A stretch of DNA of 64,000 bases from Rhodococcus sp. 06-235-1A (GCF_002258785.1 NZ_NOYI01000013.1:496001-560000), one strand, 5' to 3'. Shown: positions 16,752 through 32,068, numbered from the stretch's first letter. Numbers and translations are program-made. Notes: generated by a model from the letters alone, not told the origin.

Positions 16752-17374
16752 GGTGTGACCCGACGGACGGTCGCGAGAAACGTTGCGGCAGCGAAGAACA
16801 TCCCGGCGAACGTGCGATTCATCGTCTTCTGTTGGCGCTGTGAACGCATCAGCCGCAGTACCCGAGATGCCAGCGAGGTGTATCCGGTCATTACCAGCAT
16901 GTCGACCGTGACCATCGTGGCCGCGATGACGAGGTATTGAGTGAGCAGGGGGCGTGCCGGATCGAGGAACTGGGGGAGGACGGCGACCATGAACACGACG
17001 GCCTTCGGGTTGCTGGCGTTGACCAGGAATCCTCGGGCCAGCATCGTCGTTCCGCGATCGGCAACCGCGGGGGCGTCGGCGACGTCGGTGGGCGCTGCGC
17101 GCCACTGTCGAACACCCAGGTAGACCAGATACGCAACGCCGAACCACTTGATCGCGGTGAACGCCAGCGCCGAGCTGGCGAGTACTGCACCCAGTCCAAC
17201 GGCGACGATGCCGATCTGCAGGAGCAGGCCGATCTGCAGCCCGAAGATGTTCCAGTAGCCGCGGCGCAGACCGTAGCGAAGCCCGGTGGACATCGACGCG
17301 ATGGCGCCGGCCCCGGGGGAGAGACTGATGACGATGCTCGCGCCGAGGAAGGCGAGCCACACTGACCAGGACAT
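16748..17374 (-). CDS. LysE/RhtB-family amino-acid exporter
   Basis: A 208-residue protein with six hydrophobic segments and the family hallmark SLSPGAGAIASMSTGLRYG near the N-terminus. Later it has ARGFLVNASNPKAVVFMVAVLPQFL, the second conserved RhtB/LysE segment. Members export amino acids such as homoserine, threonine or lysine; the substrate here is open. It is the first gene of an operon with a 54-residue protein and a YchJ-like protein. Confidence 0.9.
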   Translation of the reverse strand: MSWSVWLAFLGASIVISLSPGAGAIASMSTGLRYGLRRGYWNIFGLQIGLLLQIGIVAVGLGAVLASSALAFTAIKWFGVAYLVYLGVRQWRAAPTDVADAPAVADRGTTMLARGFLVNASNPKAVVFMVAVLPQFLDPARPLLTQYLVIAATMVTVDMLVMTGYTSLASRVLRLMRSQRQQKTMNRTFAGMFFAAATFLATVRRVTP

Positions 17375-17455
17375 GCGTTCATTGAACTACGGCCGTCAAT
17401 TCGTATTCGTCCGGACCGGTGTGTCGAACGAGGCGGTGTGGGGTAGGCCGTGGCA

Positions 17456-17923
17456 ATGGCAGACATCAGAACTATCGACACAGGCCCGCAGCAGGTCACC
17501 CGTCAGACCGACGTACGGGCACCGGCATCCGAACTGTTCGACATCGTGGCCGATCCGAAGCGGCACGGCGAGCTCGATGGATCCGGGACGGTCAAGGACA
17601 CCGTCCGAGGTCCCGATCGCCTCAGCTCCGGCGCGAAGTTCTCCGTGGGCATGAAGCAGTACGGGGTGCCGTACAAGATCACCAGCACCGTCACCGAGTT
17701 CGTCGACGCAGACAAGCACAAGGTCGTCGAGTGGCAGCACCCGATGGGGCACAGCTGGCGCTGGGAGTTCGAGGAGAAGCAGCCGGGGCTGACCACGGTC
17801 ACCGAGAGCTTCAAGTACGGCACCGCCAAGGTCCCGAAAGTGCTCGAGCTGTTCAAGATGCCGCAGAAGAACGCGCAGGGAATCAAGAGCACGCTGCACA
17901 ACCTGGCTGCCCGCTACGCCTGA
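17456..17923 (+). CDS. SRPBCC-fold (polyketide cyclase/START-like) protein
   Basis: A 155-residue protein with the typical SRPBCC opening (VTRQTDVRAPASELFDIVADPKRHGELDGSG), a central beta-sheet and the long C-terminal helix. The fold makes a hydrophobic cavity for lipids or polyketide-like ligands, and the substrate is unknown. The ATG at 17456 sits 8 nt after GGGGTAGG; a GTG two codons earlier is too close to that site. It lies 21 bp before a DinB-like gene in the same direction. Confidence 0.8.
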   Translation: MADIRTIDTGPQQVTRQTDVRAPASELFDIVADPKRHGELDGSGTVKDTVRGPDRLSSGAKFSVGMKQYGVPYKITSTVTEFVDADKHKVVEWQHPMGHSWRWEFEEKQPGLTTVTESFKYGTAKVPKVLELFKMPQKNAQGIKSTLHNLAARYA

Positions 17924-17944
17924 CCTGAAACTATTCTGACCGGC

Positions 17945-18463
17945 ATGCCGATCGATCCCGATACCAAGAACTGGACCTGGGTACTCGAGCGAGGGTGCCC
18001 GGACTGCGGGTTCGACTCGAGTGCCGTGGATTACGACGACATCCCGGACCTGATCCGTGCCGACGTCGAGCGTTGGGAAGCTGTACTGCGGCGCGACGAC
18101 GCGACCGTGCGTCCCGACGACTCGACGTGGTCTGCGCTCGAGTACGCCGCACATGTGCGCGACGCGCACCGCATCTTCCGCACCCGGCTGGCGCTGGTGT
18201 TGACCGAGGACGATCCCGAGTTCGCGAACTGGGATCAGGACGCCACCGCGCTGGCCGAGAATTACAACGCACAGAACCCCGCGACAGTGGCATCGGAACT
18301 CGGTGACGCCGCGCGCGCCCTCGCAGACGATTTTGCTGCCGTTCCGCCGGATAATCGGCAGCGGACCGGTCGACGAAGCGACGGGTCGGACTTCTCGGTC
18401 GAATCACTGGCCGCCTATTACATCCACGATCCGATTCACCATCTGTGGGACGTGCGAGGCTGA
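17945..18463 (+). CDS. DinB-superfamily (mycothiol S-transferase-like) protein
   Basis: A 172-residue four-helix protein. Histidines in [17 protein letters not shown] and in the C-terminal [15 protein letters not shown] are placed as in the metal site of DinB/MDMPI proteins. An N-terminal CPDCGF adds a CxxC. In mycothiol-using actinobacteria this superfamily includes mycothiol-dependent transferases and isomerases, so a thiol-transfer reaction is plausible but unproven. Confidence 0.8.
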   Translation: MPIDPDTKNWTWVLERGCPDCGFDSSAVDYDDIPDLIRADVERWEAVLRRDDATVRPDDSTWSALEYAAHVRDAHRIFRTRLALVLTEDDPEFANWDQDATALAENYNAQNPATVASELGDAARALADDFAAVPPDNRQRTGRRSDGSDFSVESLAAYYIHDPIHHLWDVRG

Positions 18464-18552
18464 GCCGAATTCGATGGAACTATCCTGGGTGTTCGGACAA
18501 CACTGATTCGACCGAACCCCGGCACCGAACCGACTCCACGAAGGGGCCCATT

Positions 18553-21652
<3,100 letters not shown>

Positions 21653-21674
21653 TCGGTCGATCGGCGCTCGTGCT

Positions 21675-22832
21675 TTGAGTGGTCTGCTGGCCATTCGCGG
21701 TCTCCCCGCCGCGATGGCGATGGGAGCAGCGGCGTTCGGCGGCTGGGGATTGCTGCTCCCGGTGGTTCCCCTCGCTGTGTCCCAGTCGGGGGCATCGGAC
21801 GCGGTGGCGGCGGCCAGCACTGCGATCTTCATGGCCACGACGGTGATCACTCAGCTGTTCGTGCCACGCATGCTGCAGCGAGTCGGCCACCGTGCGGTTC
21901 TGGCCGCCGGGTGTCTGCTCCTCGGTCTGCCTGCGCTGCTGTTCATCGTCTCCGTCGAGGCAGCACCGGCGCTCGCGGTGTCCGCATTGCGGGGAACGGG
22001 TTTCGGAATGTTGACGGTCGCCGGTGCCGCCATCGTCGCCGAGCTCGCTCCGACAGCGTTGCTCGGCCGGGCAACGGGCGCGCAGGGGATCGCCGTCGCC
22101 TTGGCTCAGATGGTCACGCTGCCACTGGGTCTGGTGATCTTCGCGGCGAGTCCGACGGCCGTGTTCGTACTCGGTGCTCTGGTGCCCGCGGCAGGCCTGA
22201 TCGGCGTGGCGCTGTTGCCACCCACCCGGCCTGCCCCGCAGCCGCCCAGGATCGAGCGGGTTCGCCTCGACGTACGGCAATTCCTCGTGCCGTGTCTGGT
22301 CGTGGCCTCGGTATCCGCGGCGTACGGCGGAATCACCAGTCTGTTGCCGATCGCCGAGTCGAACCGCGCGGCGATGATCGGCCTGGCACTGGCCGTGGTC
22401 AGCGCCGCGATGCTCGTCGGCCGCTACGCCGCGGGTTCCGTGGCGGATCGAATCGGAATCGGACGCTCGGTGGTTCCGGCACTGGTATCGGCGGCGCTCG
22501 GCATCGTCTTGTTCGCAATCGCTGCGCTCGGCGGCATGCCCGCGGCACTGTTCTTCGTCGCGGCCGTCCTGTTCGGAATCGGGTACGGCGCATGCCAGAA
22601 CGACAGCCTGGTGATGGCGTTCGATGCTGCCGGTCCCGCTCGATACAGCAGCGCCAGCGCAGTCTGGAACATCAGCTTCGACGCCGGTACCGGAGCGGGC
22701 GCACTCGCCCTCGGTGTGCTGGCGACGAGCATCGGGTACACCGCGGGCTTCACCGCTGCCGCGATCACGGTGGTCGTCGTCGCGGCGGTGGCGATCATCG
22801 CACGACCACGCCCCGATAGACTTCGCTCATGA
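21675..22832 (+). CDS. MFS transporter inside the histidine operon
   Basis: A 385-residue membrane protein with 11-12 hydrophobic helices in two halves joined by a Pro/Arg-rich loop near residue 185, the pattern of major facilitator transporters. [17 protein letters not shown] resembles the conserved loop 2-3 motif in its second half. It lies 22 bp after hisB; the likeliest start is the TTG at 21675, as no in-frame ATG or GTG lies between the hisB stop and the first helix. Its stop overlaps the hisH start by 4 nt (ATGA), so it is part of the operon. Substrate unknown. Confidence 0.85.
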   Translation: MSGLLAIRGLPAAMAMGAAAFGGWGLLLPVVPLAVSQSGASDAVAAASTAIFMATTVITQLFVPRMLQRVGHRAVLAAGCLLLGLPALLFIVSVEAAPALAVSALRGTGFGMLTVAGAAIVAELAPTALLGRATGAQGIAVALAQMVTLPLGLVIFAASPTAVFVLGALVPAAGLIGVALLPPTRPAPQPPRIERVRLDVRQFLVPCLVVASVSAAYGGITSLLPIAESNRAAMIGLALAVVSAAMLVGRYAAGSVADRIGIGRSVVPALVSAALGIVLFAIAALGGMPAALFFVAAVLFGIGYGACQNDSLVMAFDAAGPARYSSASAVWNISFDAGTGAGALALGVLATSIGYTAGFTAAAITVVVVAAVAIIARPRPDRLRS

Positions 22833-23458
22833 CTTCTGTGGTGTTGCTCGATTACGGCTCGGGCAATCTGCACTCGGCGAAGAGGGCGCTCGCCCGGGTC
22901 GGTGCCGATGTGACCGTGACCTCGGACTTCGACGAGGCTCTGAATGCAGAAGCATTGGTCGTCCCCGGGGTCGGTGCATTCGCCGCCTGTATGGAGGGCC
23001 TGCTGGCCGTCAAGGGCGAGCGCATCATCGGGCGGCGTCTGGCCGGCGGACGACCCGTGCTGGGTATCTGCGTCGGAATGCAGATCCTGTTCGACCGCGG
23101 GGTCGAGTTCGGCGTCGAGGCGAACGGGTGTGGGGAGTGGCCGGGAACGGTCGAGCGGTTGCAGGCCGAGGTGCTGCCCCACATGGGGTGGAACACCGTC
23201 GAGGCACCCGAGAAAAGTGTGCTGTTCGACGGCATCGATCCCGAGACCCGGTTCTACTTCGTCCACTCCTACGCCGCGCAGCAGTGGGAGCTCGAACCCA
23301 GCGACACCATCGCTGCCCCGCTGCTCACCTGGGCCGATCACGGCGGCCGGTTCCTCGCCGCGGTGGAGAACGGCGCGCTCTCGGCCACTCAGTTCCACCC
23401 GGAGAAGTCCGGTGACGCGGGGGCCGCGCTGCTGGAGAACTGGGTCCGATCGGTGTGA
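22829..23458 (+). CDS. hisH: Imidazole glycerol phosphate synthase, glutamine amidotransferase subunit
   Basis: A 209-residue class I glutamine amidotransferase that supplies ammonia to HisF. The nucleophilic Cys is in [14 protein letters not shown], and the C-terminal QFHPEKSG holds the His and Glu of the triad. The N-terminus [14 protein letters not shown] and VVPGVGAF are typical. It overlaps the MFS gene by 4 nt and the following small membrane gene by 4 nt. Confidence 0.97.
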   Translation: MTSVVLLDYGSGNLHSAKRALARVGADVTVTSDFDEALNAEALVVPGVGAFAACMEGLLAVKGERIIGRRLAGGRPVLGICVGMQILFDRGVEFGVEANGCGEWPGTVERLQAEVLPHMGWNTVEAPEKSVLFDGIDPETRFYFVHSYAAQQWELEPSDTIAAPLLTWADHGGRFLAAVENGALSATQFHPEKSGDAGAALLENWVRSV

Positions 23459-23661
23459 GCGACCGCGAGTTCTCACTGGGGCGCTTGGCTTTTCGAGCGC
23501 TCGGTGCTGCCGTGGCCGTGCTGGCCCTCGCCACCGCCCTGATCGCCGTCCTGCAGCCGAGCGCCGGAACAGCTCTGGTCATTGCGTTGGCCGGTGTGGT
23601 CGGAGCGATCGCGGCGATGGGTGTGGTGTCCACGCGCATGACACGCAGGGAACTCCGGTAG
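23455..23661 (+). CDS. Small two-helix membrane protein in the histidine operon
   Basis: A 68-residue protein starting at a GTG overlapping the hisH stop. Two hydrophobic segments (about residues 14-34 and 38-60) are flanked by basic residues. Overlap with hisH and coding-like base composition support translation. No function is recognisable. Confidence 0.75.
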   Translation: MSDREFSLGRLAFRALGAAVAVLALATALIAVLQPSAGTALVIALAGVVGAIAAMGVVSTRMTRRELR

Positions 23662-23717
23662 GACCACAGGCGACCCGTTTTGAGTTCACGCCTGCTCGGC
23701 CCGTAGCATAACCGCAC

Positions 23718-24452
23718 GTGAGCCTGGTCTTATTGCCTGCTGTCGATGTCGCAGGCGGCGAAGCTGTCCGTCTCGTTCAAGGAGAAGCCGGAAGCGAAAC
23801 GAAGTACGGGTCGCCTCGCGATGCCGCCCTCGCGTGGCAGAACGACGGCGCAGAATGGGTCCATCTGGTCGATCTCGATGCTGCGTTCGGACGTGGATCC
23901 AACCGCGAGCTGCTCGCGTCGGTCGTCGGTGAACTCGATGTCGAGGTGGAGCTGTCGGGCGGCATTCGTGACGACGAGTCACTGCGTGCGGCGCTGGCGA
24001 CCGGTTGCGCACGAGTCAATCTCGGCACCGCAGCCCTCGAGGATCCGCAATGGTGCTCCCGCGCGATCGGCGAGTTCGGAGATCGCGTCGCCGTCGGCCT
24101 GGATGTGCTCATCGTCGACGGAGCGCCGCGTCTACGCGGCCGGGGCTGGGTCAGCGACGGCGGCGACCTGTGGGAGGTTCTCGAACGGCTCGAGCGCGAC
24201 GGGTGCTCGCGCTACGTGGTCACCGATGTGACCAAGGACGGCACCTTGACCGGGCCCAACCTGGAACTGCTCGCCGACGTGTGCGCCAAGACCGACAAGC
24301 CCGTCATCGCGTCGGGCGGGGTGTCCACGATCGCGGATCTGGAAGCGATCGCCGGACTGGTCGACCGCGGAGTGGAAGGTTCCATCGTCGGAAAGGCGCT
24401 CTACGCCGGACGTTTCACCCTCCCGGACGCCCTCGCTGCGGTGTCTCGGTAA
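23718..24452 (+). CDS. hisA: Phosphoribosyl isomerase (HisA / PriA type)
   Basis: A 244-residue TIM-barrel isomerase. [15 protein letters not shown] and [18 protein letters not shown] form the first barrel half, and [19 protein letters not shown] the phosphate site. No trpF gene is seen between trpE, trpC, trpB and trpA in this window. In actinobacteria lacking TrpF this enzyme (PriA) serves both histidine and tryptophan synthesis, so the dual role is likely here. The GTG start is at 23718; hisN follows after 6 bp. Confidence 0.95.
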   Translation: MSLVLLPAVDVAGGEAVRLVQGEAGSETKYGSPRDAALAWQNDGAEWVHLVDLDAAFGRGSNRELLASVVGELDVEVELSGGIRDDESLRAALATGCARVNLGTAALEDPQWCSRAIGEFGDRVAVGLDVLIVDGAPRLRGRGWVSDGGDLWEVLERLERDGCSRYVVTDVTKDGTLTGPNLELLADVCAKTDKPVIASGGVSTIADLEAIAGLVDRGVEGSIVGKALYAGRFTLPDALAAVSR

Positions 24453-24458
24453 CGACGA

Positions 24459-25289
24459 ATGACCCTTCCCGAGGAACCGACACGTCTGCTCGAGATCGCC
24501 GGTGGGTTGCTCGACGGCATCCACGATCGGTTCGTTGCGGGCGTGGGCGCACCCAGTGCGGTGCAGAAGGGGCCCGACGACTTCGCCACCGCAGTCGACT
24601 TGGAACTCGAACGTCGACTCACCGCCGAACTGCACGAGGCGACCGGAATTGCCGTGCACGGTGAGGAATTCGGCGGACCCGACCTGAACACGGGTCTGGT
24701 CTGGGTGCTCGACCCGATCGACGGCACGTTCAACTACTCGTCGGGGTTGCCCTCGGCCGGAACGTTGCTGGCTCTGCTCGACGACGGCGAGCCGGTTCTC
24801 GGGCTCACGTGGCTTCCGTTGGTGGGTCAGCGTTTCGCGGCCGTTGCAGACGGTCCGTTGCTGCTCAACGGCGACGCCCTGCCCTCGTTGCAGCCGAAAT
24901 CGTTGCGCGAGTCCATGATCGGGTTCGGCGCCTTCAACGTCGCCAGTCGCGGCTCGCTGCCGGGGCGTTTCAGGTTCCGTATTCTCGAAGAGTTGTCGAT
25001 GCACTCGTCCCGGCTGCGGATGCACGGGGCCACCGGGGTGGATCTGGCCTATACGGCCAGTGGCGTACTCGGCGGCGCGGTGGTGTTCGGGCACCGTGCG
25101 TGGGACAACGCGGCAGGCGCACTGCTGGTGCGCGCGGCGGGCGGAGTGGTCACCGATCTCGCGGGTGAACCGTGGACCGTCGACTCGACGTCGGTGCTCG
25201 CTGCAGGCCCCGGCGTACACGACGAACTGCTGAAGGTGATCATCGAACTCGGTGATCCCGCCGACTATCTGGAAGGACCGATGCGATGA
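24459..25289 (+). CDS. hisN: Inositol-monophosphatase-family phosphatase (probable histidinol-phosphatase)
   Basis: A 276-residue member of the IMPase family with the metal site [15 protein letters not shown], the preceding GEEFGG, and the C-terminal [15 protein letters not shown]. It sits between hisA and hisF (overlapping hisF by 4 nt), where it could supply the histidinol-phosphate phosphatase that monofunctional HisB lacks. The syntenic M. tuberculosis gene is called impA, and another hisN may exist elsewhere, so inositol phosphate remains a possible substrate. Confidence 0.8.
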   Translation: MTLPEEPTRLLEIAGGLLDGIHDRFVAGVGAPSAVQKGPDDFATAVDLELERRLTAELHEATGIAVHGEEFGGPDLNTGLVWVLDPIDGTFNYSSGLPSAGTLLALLDDGEPVLGLTWLPLVGQRFAAVADGPLLLNGDALPSLQPKSLRESMIGFGAFNVASRGSLPGRFRFRILEELSMHSSRLRMHGATGVDLAYTASGVLGGAVVFGHRAWDNAAGALLVRAAGGVVTDLAGEPWTVDSTSVLAAGPGVHDELLKVIIELGDPADYLEGPMR

Positions 25290-26059
25290 GCGTCGCGGTC
25301 AGAGTCATTCCGTGTCTCGACGTCGACGCCGGGCGCGTCGTCAAGGGTGTGAACTTCGAGAACCTGCGGGACGCAGGCGATCCCGTCGAGCTCGCCGCGG
25401 CCTACGACGCGCAGGGAGCCGACGAACTGACCTTTCTCGACGTCACCGCGTCCACCTCCGATCGAGGCACGATGCTCGACGTGGTCAGCCGAACCGCCGA
25501 GCAGGTGTTCATTCCGCTCACCGTCGGCGGGGGAGTGCGGACGGTCGCCGACGTCGATCGCCTGCTGCGGGCCGGAGCCGACAAGGTCAGTGTCAACACC
25601 GCGGCGATCGCTCGACCGGAGTTGCTGCGCGAGCTCAGTGAACGGTTCGGCTCGCAGTGCATCGTGCTCTCGGTCGACGCTCGAACAGTTCCCGACGGCC
25701 AGCAGGACACCCCGTCGGGCTGGGAGGTCACCACGCACGGAGGCAAACGCGGCACCGGCATCGACGCCGTCGAATGGGCAGTGCGCGGAGCCGAGCTCGG
25801 CGTCGGGGAGATCCTGCTCAATTCCATGGACGCCGACGGCACGAAGGCAGGGTTCGATCTGCCGATGATCGCGGCGGTCCGTGCCGCCGTGCACGTCCCG
25901 GTCATCGCCAGTGGGGGAGCCGGTAGCGTGGAGCACTTCTCACCGGCAGTGCATGCCGGAGCCGATGCCGTTCTGGCTGCCAGCGTCTTCCATTTCGGCG
26001 ATCTCACCATCGGCCAGGTCAAGGACGCGATGCGTGCCGAGCGCATCGTCGTTCGCTAG
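25286..26059 (+). CDS. hisF: Imidazole glycerol phosphate synthase, cyclase subunit
   Basis: A 257-residue TIM barrel that closes the imidazole ring using ammonia from HisH. Characteristic parts are [39 protein letters not shown], the [16 protein letters not shown] loop and [15 protein letters not shown] overlaps the preceding stop by 4 nt. Confidence 0.97.
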   Translation: MSVAVRVIPCLDVDAGRVVKGVNFENLRDAGDPVELAAAYDAQGADELTFLDVTASTSDRGTMLDVVSRTAEQVFIPLTVGGGVRTVADVDRLLRAGADKVSVNTAAIARPELLRELSERFGSQCIVLSVDARTVPDGQQDTPSGWEVTTHGGKRGTGIDAVEWAVRGAELGVGEILLNSMDADGTKAGFDLPMIAAVRAAVHVPVIASGGAGSVEHFSPAVHAGADAVLAASVFHFGDLTIGQVKDAMRAERIVVR

Positions 26060-26074
26060 CGAAGAGGTTCATCG

Positions 26075-26428
26075 ATGACACTCGACCCGAGTCTGTCCGC
26101 GAGACTCAAACGCAACGAGGCCGGGCTGTTCAGCGCCGTCGTGCAGGAACGATCGACCGGTCAGGTGCTCATGGTTGCCTGGATGGACGACGAGGCGCTC
26201 TCGCGTACCCTCGAAACCCGCAAGGGCACTTACTATTCCAGGTCGAGGCGGCAGTACTGGGTGAAGGGCGAGACCTCGGGGCATACGCAGTACGTGCACG
26301 AGGTCCGGCTCGACTGCGACGGTGACACCGTGCTCCTGGTCGTCGACCAGGTCGGTGCGGCATGTCACACGGGCACGCACACCTGTTTCGATGTCGATGT
26401 CCTGTTGGGACCCGACACTCAGGCGTGA
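26075..26428 (+). CDS. hisI: Phosphoribosyl-AMP cyclohydrolase
   Basis: A 117-residue monofunctional HisI, without the HisE pyrophosphatase domain. [28 protein letters not shown] and the zinc-binding CHTGTHTCF near the C-terminus identify it. It ends the histidine operon, 15 bp after hisF, and its last 10 nt overlap the convergent MarR gene. The remaining pathway genes hisG and hisE are not in this window. Confidence 0.96.
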   Translation: MTLDPSLSARLKRNEAGLFSAVVQERSTGQVLMVAWMDDEALSRTLETRKGTYYSRSRRQYWVKGETSGHTQYVHEVRLDCDGDTVLLVVDQVGAACHTGTHTCFDVDVLLGPDTQA

Positions 26429-26940
26429 CCTGTACCTGCCGCGATTCCCTTGTCCAGCTGGACCAGCAGAGTGGAGCTGAGGGTTCCGAGTTCGCCGACC
26501 TCCGAGTCGGACAGACCGTCGAAGATCAGCGCCTGCACAGTGGCGACGTGACCCGGTGCCGATGCCACGACTTTGTCCATTCCGGCGTCGGTCAGCACTG
26601 CGTAGGATCCCCGGCTCCCGGGGATGGACTCGCGCCGAACCCACCCGGCTTTCTCCAGCTTGGTGATCACGTGCGACAGGCGCGAGAGAGACGCGTTCGC
26701 GTACTCGGCCAGATCACGAAGCTGGATGCGGCGCTGTGGGTTCTCGCTGACCACGGCGAGGACGAAGTAATCGAAGTGGGTCAGCTGCGAATCGCGTTGC
26801 AATTGAGCGTCCAGCGCTGCCGGAAGCCGAGTGACGAGGGCGACGAGCGACCGCCAGGCCTCCTGTTGACTCTCGGTGAGCCAACGGGGATCCACCGCAT
26901 CTCCCGGTGTCGCCTCCTGCGGTGTCGCCGACGTGTCCAT
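26419..26940 (-). CDS. MarR-family transcriptional regulator
   Basis: A 173-residue MarR protein with the winged helix at about residues 55-125: [38 protein letters not shown] and the wing [11 protein letters not shown]. The ATG at 26940 follows GAGAGG; longer in-frame extensions read as shadow sequence of the peroxiredoxin. It lies 88 bp downstream of the peroxiredoxin gene on the same strand, so an oxidative-stress role is possible but unsupported by a visible operator. Confidence 0.88.
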   Translation of the reverse strand: MDTSATPQEATPGDAVDPRWLTESQQEAWRSLVALVTRLPAALDAQLQRDSQLTHFDYFVLAVVSENPQRRIQLRDLAEYANASLSRLSHVITKLEKAGWVRRESIPGSRGSYAVLTDAGMDKVVASAPGHVATVQALIFDGLSDSEVGELGTLSSTLLVQLDKGIAAGTGHA

Positions 26941-27028
26941 CGCGGGGAACCTCTCGATCAAGTTAGTTGTGGTCTGCACATGATGCCTCGAGCGTCCCCC
27001 CACTCGAGGCATCGCGTCGGACAGGCCG

Positions 27029-27490
27029 CTATGTGCGATGTGCGCGCAGGTACTCCAGAGCCTTGTCCGCGTGAGCTTCGAACCGTACTTCGCTCGAGAA
27101 GGTCTCGAGCACCTTCCTGTCGGTTCCGATGACGAAAGTCGCTCGCTTGACCGGGGAGAGCTTGGCGAGCAGGCCGCGCTTGACCCCGAATGCGGTGGCG
27201 ACGGCACCGTCCTCGTCGGAGAGCAGTGGGTAGTCGAACGACTTGGACGCAGCGAATTCTGCCTGCTTGGCGACGGCGTCGGCACTGATTCCCACTCGGG
27301 TGGCTCCCACCTCGGCGAACTCGGAGGCCAGGTCCCGGAAGTGGCACGCCTCGGCGGTGCACCCGGGGGTGAACGCGGCCGGGTAGAAGAACAGCACTAT
27401 CGGACCGTTCGCCAGCAATTCGGTCAGGGTTCGGGTCTCTCCGGTCTGGTCCGGCAGGGAAAAATCGGGAACGAGCTCGCCTGGTTTCAT
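27029..27490 (-). CDS. Peroxiredoxin (BcpB/AhpE-like)
   Basis: A 153-residue thiol peroxidase. The peroxidatic C44 is in [16 protein letters not shown] and C49 may be the resolving cysteine of an atypical two-Cys mechanism. [21 protein letters not shown] is the C-terminal half of the fold. It would reduce hydroperoxides with thioredoxin or mycoredoxin. It faces trpE across 56 bp, the same arrangement as bcpB and trpE in mycobacteria. Confidence 0.9.
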   Translation of the reverse strand: MKPGELVPDFSLPDQTGETRTLTELLANGPIVLFFYPAAFTPGCTAEACHFRDLASEFAEVGATRVGISADAVAKQAEFAASKSFDYPLLSDEDGAVATAFGVKRGLLAKLSPVKRATFVIGTDRKVLETFSSEVRFEAHADKALEYLRAHRT

Positions 27491-27546
27491 GCTCGGGAGG
27501 TTACCGCGAGCGCCGACCCTCGTGCCGAACCTGGGAGGATGGTGGC

Positions 27547-29115
27547 ATGCACGGCGAGACGACCACCGACCCCAGTCCCACCTCCGGTACCGAGAATTCG
27601 GACTCGACGACCACCCGCGAGGTGTTCCGGCATCTCGCAGCCGAGCACCGCGTGGTGCCGGTGACGAGAAAGGTTCTCGCAGACTCGGAGACTCCGCTGT
27701 CGGCGTACCGGAAGCTCGGCGCGGACCGGCCCGGCACATTCCTGCTCGAGTCCGCGCAGAACGGCAGCTCGTGGTCCAGGTGGTCGTTCGTCGGTGCCGG
27801 CGCTCCGGCGTCGCTGACGGTGATCGACGGAGAGGCGGCGTGGCGCGGCAACGTCCCTGCAGGGGTGCCGAGCGGCGGCGATCCGCTGGAGGTACTGGCC
27901 CGGACGCTGGAGCTGTTGCACTCGGAGCGGTTGCCCGGTCTGCCGCCGTTGACCGGCGGCATGGTCGGCTACCTCGGCTACGACTCGGTGCGGCGCATCG
28001 AGAAGCTGCCCGAGCATGCGCAGGACGATCTCGGTGTCCCCGAGCTGGTCATGCTGCTCGCGACCGATCTGGCAGCCGTCGACCATCACGAAGGCGCGAT
28101 CACCCTGATCGCGAACGCGGTCAACTGGAACGGCACCGACGAGCATGTCGACGAGGCATACGACGACGCAGTGCGTCGTCTCGATCGCATGTGTGCGGAC
28201 CTGTCGAAGCCCGCCGCCTCCACCGTCTCCACCGTGGCCAGGCCCGCCCCGCAGTTCCGCCGGCAGCGCACGTCCGAGGGCTTCGGTGCCGACGTCGCTC
28301 GTCTGGTGGAGGAGATCGAAGCCGGTGAGGCGTTCCAGGTGGTGCTCTCGCAACGGTTCGAGATGGACACCGAGGCGTCGCCACTGGACGTGTACCGGAT
28401 GCTGCGGGCCTCCAACCCCAGCCCGTACATGTACCTGATGCATGTTCCGGGGGAGAACGACGAGACGGCTTTCTCCATCGTCGGATCCAGCCCCGAGGCG
28501 TTGGTGACAGTGGTCGACGGCCTCGCCACGACGCATCCGATCGCGGGAACCCGCTGGCGCGGAACGTCCGAGGAGGAGGACGTACTGCTCGAGAAGGATC
28601 TGCTGGCCGACGAGAAGGAGAACGCGGAGCACCTGATGCTCGTGGATCTCGGGCGCAACGATCTCGGGCGCGTGTGCGCTCCCGGTACGGTCCGGGTGAG
28701 CGACTACCGCCACATCGAGCGATACAGCCACGTCATGCATCTGGTGTCGACGGTGACCGGACGGCTCGCGGAGGGCAAGCGCGCACTCGACGCGGTCAAG
28801 GCCTGTTTCCCAGCGGGCACCCTGTCGGGAGCGCCCAAGGTGCGCGCCATGGAACTCATCGACGAGCTGGAGCCGACCCGACGCGGTATCTACGGCGGCA
28901 TCGTCGGCTACCTCGATTTCGCGGGCGACGCCGACACCGCCATCTCCATTCGTACCGCCCTGATCAAGGACGGCACCGCATACGTTCAGGCCGGCGCGGG
29001 CGTCGTGGCCGACTCGGTCGCGGAATACGAGGACGACGAGGCGCGAAACAAGGCGATGGCCGTACTGGGAGCCGTTGCGGCGGCGGAATCGCTCCGTGAG
29101 GTCGGTGGCCGATGA
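27547..29115 (+). CDS. trpE: Anthranilate synthase component I
   Basis: A 522-residue chorismate-utilising enzyme, the first committed step of tryptophan synthesis. The N-terminal LLES element ([11 protein letters not shown]) binds feedback tryptophan. The catalytic domain shows [41 protein letters not shown] and [18 protein letters not shown]. The ATG follows GGGAGG. The amidotransferase gene trpG is not adjacent. A membrane gene starts 4 nt before its stop. Confidence 0.97.
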   Translation: MHGETTTDPSPTSGTENSDSTTTREVFRHLAAEHRVVPVTRKVLADSETPLSAYRKLGADRPGTFLLESAQNGSSWSRWSFVGAGAPASLTVIDGEAAWRGNVPAGVPSGGDPLEVLARTLELLHSERLPGLPPLTGGMVGYLGYDSVRRIEKLPEHAQDDLGVPELVMLLATDLAAVDHHEGAITLIANAVNWNGTDEHVDEAYDDAVRRLDRMCADLSKPAASTVSTVARPAPQFRRQRTSEGFGADVARLVEEIEAGEAFQVVLSQRFEMDTEASPLDVYRMLRASNPSPYMYLMHVPGENDETAFSIVGSSPEALVTVVDGLATTHPIAGTRWRGTSEEEDVLLEKDLLADEKENAEHLMLVDLGRNDLGRVCAPGTVRVSDYRHIERYSHVMHLVSTVTGRLAEGKRALDAVKACFPAGTLSGAPKVRAMELIDELEPTRRGIYGGIVGYLDFAGDADTAISIRTALIKDGTAYVQAGAGVVADSVAEYEDDEARNKAMAVLGAVAAAESLREVGGR

Positions 29116-29774
29116 CCGAGGGATCCGGTCGCCGTGGATCGGCCGCTGTGCCCGTCGCGCTGCTGATCGTGGCTGCGGCGTGCCTGTGGGGCGCGTCGAG
29201 AATGACGTGGGTTCGGGTGACGTCCTCCGACGGGCTCGGTGAGAATCGAACCGACGACCTTCTGGGAAGCACCTGGGCCGCTGCCACCACACCGCTGGCG
29301 CTGGTGTTGTTGGCGGCGGTGGCGGCATCGTTCGCGGTGCGCGGGTGGGCCTCTCGGGTGCTGGCCATGCTGATCGCGGTGGTTGCCGTGGCGGCCGCTG
29401 TTCCTGCCGTCCGATTGCTCACCGCAGGGGCGTCCGACTCGGAGTCCGCGGCGCTGGCCGAACTTCCCGCCAGGGCCCAGGTCTCGATGACGGACGTCTC
29501 TGTCCTGCCCGCGATCGTGACCCTGATCGGCGCACTGTGCGCCTTGTCGGCCGCCGTGGTGTCGATTCGGAAATCATCTGCCTCGCAGGTACTCTCGTCC
29601 AAGTACGACGCCCCGGCGGTGCGACGCGAAGAGGTCGCTCGACGCGCTCGCAGTACTTCGGCCGGAAACGGTGCGCAGGACGAGGGTGAGGACCTCACCG
29701 AACGCATGATGTGGGACGCGCTCGATGCAGGCGAAGACCCTACCGACGAGTCCGGTACCCCGCGTTCGTCGTGA
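29112..29774 (+). CDS. Trp-operon-associated membrane protein (TIGR02234 family)
   Basis: A 220-residue protein with four hydrophobic helices (about residues 13-29, 55-77, 82-103, 131-152) and a polar, acidic C-terminal tail from about 155. WGASRMTWV in the first outward loop is characteristic of the actinobacterial Trp-operon membrane protein family. It overlaps trpE by 4 nt and precedes trpC by 82 bp. Function unknown. Confidence 0.88.
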   Translation: MTEGSGRRGSAAVPVALLIVAAACLWGASRMTWVRVTSSDGLGENRTDDLLGSTWAAATTPLALVLLAAVAASFAVRGWASRVLAMLIAVVAVAAAVPAVRLLTAGASDSESAALAELPARAQVSMTDVSVLPAIVTLIGALCALSAAVVSIRKSSASQVLSSKYDAPAVRREEVARRARSTSAGNGAQDEGEDLTERMMWDALDAGEDPTDESGTPRSS

Positions 29775-29856
29775 TGAAACCGCCCTCTACGCTAGGTCCG
29801 ACCCCGATGAGATTCCTCACATCGGAAGTCGACGCTCAGAAAGGACTGGGGGCACC

Positions 29857-30666
29857 ATGACTGTTCTCGACTCGATTCTCGACGGTGTACGGGCCGACGT
29901 GGCCGCGCGTGAATCGGTGGTCGATTTCGCCGCCGTCAAAGCAGCAGCGAAGGCAGCCCCGGCACCTCTCGACGCGGCTGCGGCGCTGCGCGAGGACGGC
30001 ATCGGCGTCATCGCCGAGGTCAAGCGTGCCAGCCCGTCCAAGGGCGCATTGGCCGACATCGGTGATCCTGCGGTTCTCGCTCGCGCCTACGAGCAGGGCG
30101 GGGCGCGCATCATCAGCGTCCTCACCGAGGAGCGTCGCTTTCACGGATCTCTCGCAGACCTCGACGCGGTACGTGCCGCCGTCTCGATTCCCGTGTTGCG
30201 CAAGGATTTCATCGTCGGCCCCTACCAGATCCACGAGGCTCGGGCCCACGGAGCCGACGTCATACTGCTGATCGTCGCCGCACTCGAGCAGGACGCGCTG
30301 ACGTCTCTGCTCGATCGCACCGAGTCGCTCGGGATGACCGCTCTGGTGGAAGTCCACACCGAAGCCGAGGCGGATCGCGCCCTCGAGGCCGGTGCCAGCG
30401 TGATCGGCATCAACGCCCGCAATCTGAAGACGCTCGAGATCGATCGTGACAGCTTCGGCCGTATCGCTCCCGGGTTGCCCAGCGAGGTCATTCGTATCGC
30501 GGAGTCCGGGGTGCGTGGCACTGCGGATCTGCTCGCCTACGCCGGTGCAGGCGCCGACGCGGTACTCGTCGGCGAGGGCTTGGTCACCGCGGGAGATCCG
30601 CGTACGGCCGTCTCGGACCTGGTGACGGCGGGCACGCATCCGTCGTGCCCCAAGCCCGCACGCTGA
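29857..30666 (+). CDS. trpC: Indole-3-glycerol-phosphate synthase
   Basis: A 269-residue monofunctional TrpC, a TIM barrel that forms indole-3-glycerol phosphate with loss of CO2. [12 protein letters not shown] carries the catalytic Lys, and [18 protein letters not shown] and [15 protein letters not shown] follow. The ATG at 29857 has AAAGGA upstream with a G-rich spacer. No TrpF domain is fused, consistent with PriA doing that step. Confidence 0.96.
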   Translation: MTVLDSILDGVRADVAARESVVDFAAVKAAAKAAPAPLDAAAALREDGIGVIAEVKRASPSKGALADIGDPAVLARAYEQGGARIISVLTEERRFHGSLADLDAVRAAVSIPVLRKDFIVGPYQIHEARAHGADVILLIVAALEQDALTSLLDRTESLGMTALVEVHTEAEADRALEAGASVIGINARNLKTLEIDRDSFGRIAPGLPSEVIRIAESGVRGTADLLAYAGAGADAVLVGEGLVTAGDPRTAVSDLVTAGTHPSCPKPAR

Positions 30667-30734
30667 CCCTGCACCGCTGACCCGGCACCCGACCCGAACG
30701 CGGCGGCGGTCCGCCGTTGGGGCACACTGGACCG

Positions 30735-32068
<1,334 letters not shown>

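Noticed and set aside
27491-27546. A Trp leader peptide/attenuator before trpE
   Set aside because: The gap to the divergent peroxiredoxin gene is only 56 bp and shows no Trp-codon run or terminator hairpin.
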